A DNA stretch of 64,000 nt, taken from positions 124,001-188,000 of the forward strand of contig NW_026251755.1 in the NCBI RefSeq assembly GCF_025024155.1. Reading direction: 5' to 3'. The DNA comes from Gamsiella multidivaricata. Taxonomy: Eukaryota > Mortierellomycota > Mortierellomycetes > Mortierellales > Mortierellaceae. Positions 59,904-64,000 of the stretch are shown here, one piece after another. Position 1 is the stretch's first letter; each line of letters starts with the position of its first letter. The position numbers and the translations under genes were made by a program. The notes beneath the pieces were generated by a model. It saw only the letters and a list, made by a program, of their open reading frames with translations, was not told where the DNA came from and searched no databases.

Positions 59904-62824
59904 ATGGAGAACAAGCAGTCGGGTACGGCCTCCCCTCCCATAGTCTCGCCCCGGCCTATCCAGACCCAGCAGCAACCTCTGACCGCAGACGAGAGCTGGA
60001 AAATCGTCGGCAGCCCTCCCAGGCGACCCTTGCTCTCCCCTCCAGAGGACAAGGAGCGAAACCGGGTCCTTCAAGAAACCGACATAACAACCGTCGAGGG
60101 GAACAGGACCAGGGCCATTGGGGCCGACCTCGTCGACCTCGCAGACTCAACCATCTCCTCCCTCTCTGCTGGCACCTGTAACGAGTCCTCGTCCTCGTCC
60201 TCTGCTTCGTCCATCTCCTCCCCAACCTCCCCTACGCCGCCGCAGCACAAGCTGCTGTCGCATCCAGTCTTGGCCGGTCAAGACATGGGCAGCGGATTGG
60301 CACCATTGATACCCCCCGTCGCCTCTGGTGCCAGGGCCCTATCGCCCCTTGATCGGGATTCCCTTCCAGACCAATCCGCGACACATCCAATGCACTTCAA
60401 GAGCTCGAGTACAGGAACGCCTACCAGTCAGCGCACCGACACCACGTCATTTTCCATTCTCGGCCAGCAAGATCTTAAGCCCGTCGAGAGTTTTCATGCA
60501 AAGTCTCAGTCTCTCAATATCGGCAGCCGAGGCGCTCTAAAACAGAGTGGTACAGGACTAGAATCACCTCTGAGCCTTGGCTCATTCATTTGGACGGGTA
60601 CCGCATCAAAGGATGCAAGCGACCTGTCGGTTACCAATCCCAAAAGCACCCACGGCGATATCATCAGCACCGGCATCCCTAGGACAGCGAGAAGTCTTTC
60701 CTTTTCGGATTCTGGCTTCGCGAACACTTTTCGACTTCCAACAACAAAACTTGGACTCGACCTGGATGAAGACGACCTTCTAAGATATCGACCACCATTG
60801 CCAACCATGGAGGAGGAGGCAGAGGACGCATTGGAGCCGCGCATCAATCGGGCAAGAAGCTTCTCAACCTCAGCGACCTTTGGCTCAGATGCTTTTACAG
60901 GCGGACTCTCGATGTTTTCTAGCCCCGATTCGCAGGATTCTTTCACAGCGTCCGCTAGGTCCTTGAGAGGGTCAGAATCTGCACTGGGGGGCGATAATCG
61001 GCTTTTGTTGCATCGTGAGTCCCCTGGCGGAAGTGCGACGTGGCCAGGCCCTGTGGGGCCGGATACATCTCTATCCAACCATCGACGCTCAGTCACTTCG
61101 ACCTCGGCATATAGTGCACCCATCTGGGACTCGTTTCAACCTCTGCCATCGCCACTGGAGAGACAGCGGGTGGCTCGACGTTTCTCGTTAGCGCCGGCCT
61201 CAGGATTCCAGAATTACGATGCCTTTCTCGACGATGTCGATGCAGGAAACTCTTCAACCATGGGTAGCCTCAGCCGGTAAGCGATTACTTTCGGTGTGCT
61301 ATCTTTGGTTATGCGATGGCAATATGGGCCATTAAAACGCGCTCGGCTCGTCTAGATTTTGAGCCCCGACGGAGGTCGAAGTAGGTATATCCATATGATC
61401 ATGACTAAAGTCAATTTTTCTCTTATTTCTATTTATCTTTTAGTCATCCCTTGGATAATGATCTTGTTCAACAGGCACAGCGCCGACACTCCGTGGCGGG
61501 CCTTGGCGGACCGTATCATCGACCAAACGTCACGCCCTTCAACCTTACATCGTCTTTGGAAGCCTTGCGCCTGAACGATGGTGATCAGGGGAAAAATTGG
61601 AGTTTGTACGAGGAGCCGTTCGAGGAGATTGAATATCAAACACCGGGATCGAGCGCAAAGGACCTTGGCAAGGGTCTCTCGCTCGGCCAACTACCCAATT
61701 GCGGATCACTCTATGTGGTGGAGTTCAAGGCCGGAAGGAATGACCTATTCTACATTGGAGAGAATAGTGGAGTGTCGCTCAAAATAGGCGATCTTGTTAT
61801 TGTGGAAGCAGACCGAGGCAAGGACCTGGGCAAGATCACGAATGACTCGATTACTCCTCAACAAATCCAGGCGATGCAGGCACAGCAGGCGGAAATCGCA
61901 GCGTTGCAGGCACATCAAGATGGTAGTGGTGGAGGCTCAGGAAGCAGCAACAATAATGGAACTGGTGGACATCGTGCGCCTAAGGAGATTCATCCCAAAC
62001 GGATATTTCGGCTGGCTCAGTCGTCAGAGATCTCTCAGCTGGTCAACAAGAATCAGGATGAAGTTAAGGCGATGATGGTGTGTCAAACCAAGGTTCGACA
62101 GAAGCGATTGCCCATGGAGGTCGTGGATGCAGAGTATCAATGGTGAGCAACTGCAACTACTGACGCTGTTATGCTTGTCTTTGGATTGTCCTTTTGAAAT
62201 CGCCGTTCGATTCTAACCTGTTTATTGTTTATATCATTTTTGATGAACAGGGATCGACGCAAGCTGACGTTCTACTTTATTGCAGAGAGACGAATCGACT
62301 TTCGTGAGCTGGTACGGGACCTGTTCAAAATCTACAAGACAAGGATCTGGATGTTCGCTGTGAATCCAAGCATGGTGCAATCCAGTACTATGGGGCTCCC
62401 CTCGCAAACTAGCTCGCCTCCGCCCATGTCTCCGGGACCTGTTCACCAACAACAGCACCAGCAACTTCATCAACATTCCCAAGGACCACCAGCTGTCAAT
62501 TCACCTACTTCGCCACGTCTTCCTCATATTGACCGTCAACCATCGCCGATGAACCCAATGAACAGCTACCACTTTTCACAGCTCTCGCAACAATACCAGC
62601 CGCAGCATGCTCAGTACAGCCAATACCCGCAGTATCCGCAGGTGCCCCTACACTTTCAACAGCAACACCAGCAGCACCAGCAGCACCAGCAGCAGCTCGT
62701 AGCCGCACATCATCGGGCCCCTCAATCGTTCTATGGGCTGCAGTCATCATCACTGCCTCCACTGTCCTCTCCATCACACCCACATCAATCCCATTCCTAT
62801 CCTTACCCATCTCTTAACCCATGA
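59904..62824 (+). CDS. PSP1 C-terminal domain protein
   Basis: Three exons (59904-61276, 61444-62142, 62251-62824) give 881 residues. The first 480 are Ser/Pro-rich and disordered, with many phospho-type sites. A PSP1 domain follows at about 540-740: [37 protein letters not shown], later [10 protein letters not shown], then [20 protein letters not shown] and [21 protein letters not shown] Gln/Gly-rich insertion splits the domain. The tail is Gln/His/Pro-rich. PSP1 in yeast suppresses DNA polymerase alpha mutants; related domains occur in trypanosomatid cycling-mRNA-binding proteins, so RNA binding is plausible but unproven here. Confidence 0.88.
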
Positions 62825-63536
62825 GCAACACATCCTTACCTCTGTCTTTGGGCGGATTCAAGAGATGAAAAAGGAAGGATACCAAGGATTTAGAATGAGC
62901 AGCAAAGCGGGGCTGCGAGAGATATAGAATACTTTTAGACCTTACAGAAGTAGTGTACACACATATGTACTTTTTTTTTCCCCCCTCCTATCAACTTTGT
63001 ACATACAATAATGATTTCTTATGAGAAACTCGAGTTTGCATTGAAAAACGATCCTTAACTGAAACGGTGACAGCTTTGCTGAGAAACTCAACCAACTACC
63101 AATTAATAAGTGGAGGATTTTTTTTTTTTTTTTTTTTTTTTTGCTTGTTGTGGTCCATGCACACCCAGAAGAAAAAAAAAATGATGGCAAAAGCACATTA
63201 ACAGCTCTGGTACTACATCGTGTGGTATGCTTAACTTGAGCAGGATGATCACCTCCATTTCGACATGATTGAAATCCTCAGCTGGCCAATAGCACATGCA
63301 ATTCCCAAAAAAAAATTGGTGGCAAAAAAAACGTTTTGCCCAGCAAACAAAGAAACATGTACAAGAAGAACGTCAACATGACCCAAAAGAAATCTTTACA
63401 CATGACGAAATTGGTGGCGTTACGTACAGAACCAGTTCGTTCATATATACACGTCGCTTCTTTTGGGTCGCGGGCACAGCATTGCTCTTCTTCGCATCAT
63501 CGGAAAAAGAAAAAAAAAAAAAGACAGAACACAATC
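62825..63536. other. Intergenic region with T25 run
   Basis: 710 bases including T25 at 63118-63142 and several A8-9 runs. No gene was seen on either strand. Confidence 0.5.
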
Positions 63537-63989
63537 ATGCCATCAATGTGGGAACAGTACAAGGTAAGACGACAATCGAATTTGGGTCGGGGACTTCGCG
63601 AGATTCATGAATTAAGCCCGAAGTTGAGGACAGGACTGATCAGTTAGTCCCCCCCCCCAAGAAGAGCTCGACTGACAAGCACCTCTGTTTCGATGTTGTG
63701 TCCCCATGTTATCTAGGCGCTACCATCGCGCACGCGCACCTATATTGGTTTAGGTAAGCATCCCATGGGAGGGGGGGTTTTTTTTTTTTGAGAGAACTGG
63801 ATGCCCTTATTTCCATTTCTTTTTTTCGTTTGACTAGGCGGAATGGCGTTTGCAATGGCAGGATTGTATATCACCGACGCGCTGGAGGAGAAGTTGGACC
63901 CGAATAGGCGTACGAAGGAGTCGACACCACCGGCCGCGAACGCATTGGCCGAACCAGCGAGTAGCTCTCATAAGTCCTCTCGATCATAA
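63537..63989 (+). CDS. Small single-pass membrane protein, 71 residues
   Basis: Three exons (63537-63563, 63717-63753, 63838-63989) joined at good splice sites (aag|gtaaga, tctag|gcg, tttag|gtaagc, actag|gcg). The product begins MPSMWEQYKALPSRTRTYIG, has one hydrophobic helix (LGGMAFAMAGLYI) and then a charged, Ala/Ser-rich tail (EEKLDPNRRTKEST). The layout, a short N-terminal amphipathic piece, one helix and a charged C-terminus, is that of small mitochondrial inner-membrane or respiratory-complex accessory proteins, but I do not recognise the family. The first exon codes only nine residues, which is why simple frame searches miss it. Confidence 0.7.
63778..63789 (+). repeat. T12 run in an intron
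   Basis: In the second intron of the 71-residue gene, sense strand, following a G7 run. Confidence 0.9.
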
Positions 63990-64000
63990 GCGCAAAAAAG

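Overview
The window is nuclear DNA from a fungus. The genes are mosaics of short exons joined by GT-AG introns of roughly 70-130 bases. The proteins are fungal or opisthokont families: Zn2Cys6-type regulator core, Snt2, Atg22, Osh6/7, Tsc11/Rictor, Ade8. An Integrator subunit and an NKAP homologue, which yeasts and most Dikarya lack, point to an early-diverging lineage, most likely Mucoromycota in the broad sense (Mortierella-like). This is inferred from gene content only. I saw no tRNA or rRNA gene, transposon or CRISPR array.

Layout, left to right. 436-2904 (-) HMG-box regulator; 5235-8960 (+) fungal transcription factor core with a huge Gln tract but no zinc cluster; 10042-12694 (-) PWWP plus LEDGF/TFIIS-N-like protein; 14069-18802 (+) Snt2-like chromatin reader; 19994-23662 (+) disordered orphan; 23767-25927 (-) CHY/RING ubiquitin ligase; 26272-28158 (+) second disordered orphan; 29877-32070 (+) Osh6/7 lipid transfer protein; 32459-35436 (-) ORC1; 35720-40149 (+) INTS6; 40275-42353 (+) NKAP; 43049-45120 (+) Atg22; 45321-46749 (-) ZC3H15/Tma46; 47043-48882 (-) TAF1A/Rrn11-like Pol I factor; 49208-49828 (+) Ade8; 49974-51425 (+) metaxin-like protein; 52166-59049 (+) Rictor/Tsc11; 59904-62824 (+) PSP1-domain protein; 63537-63989 (+) a 71-residue single-pass membrane protein.

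The exon models were built by hand from splice consensus, reading-phase continuity and fit to the protein family. All multi-exon models keep an open frame to the stated stop.

The genes do not form one pathway. About half act in the nucleus (HMG factor, fungal factor, PWWP/IBD protein, Snt2, ORC1, INTS6, NKAP, TAF1A). The rest are housekeeping: purine synthesis, TORC2, phosphatidylserine transport, vacuolar export, mitochondrial outer membrane, translation. Several pairs share short divergent promoters, notably ORC1/INTS6 and TAF1A/ADE8.

The most notable points are a well-preserved Integrator subunit in a fungus, a transcription factor that seems to have lost its DNA-binding zinc cluster, a LEDGF-like domain pairing, two expanded GATA-like zinc fingers in Snt2, and intronic T-tracts that always lie on the sense strand.
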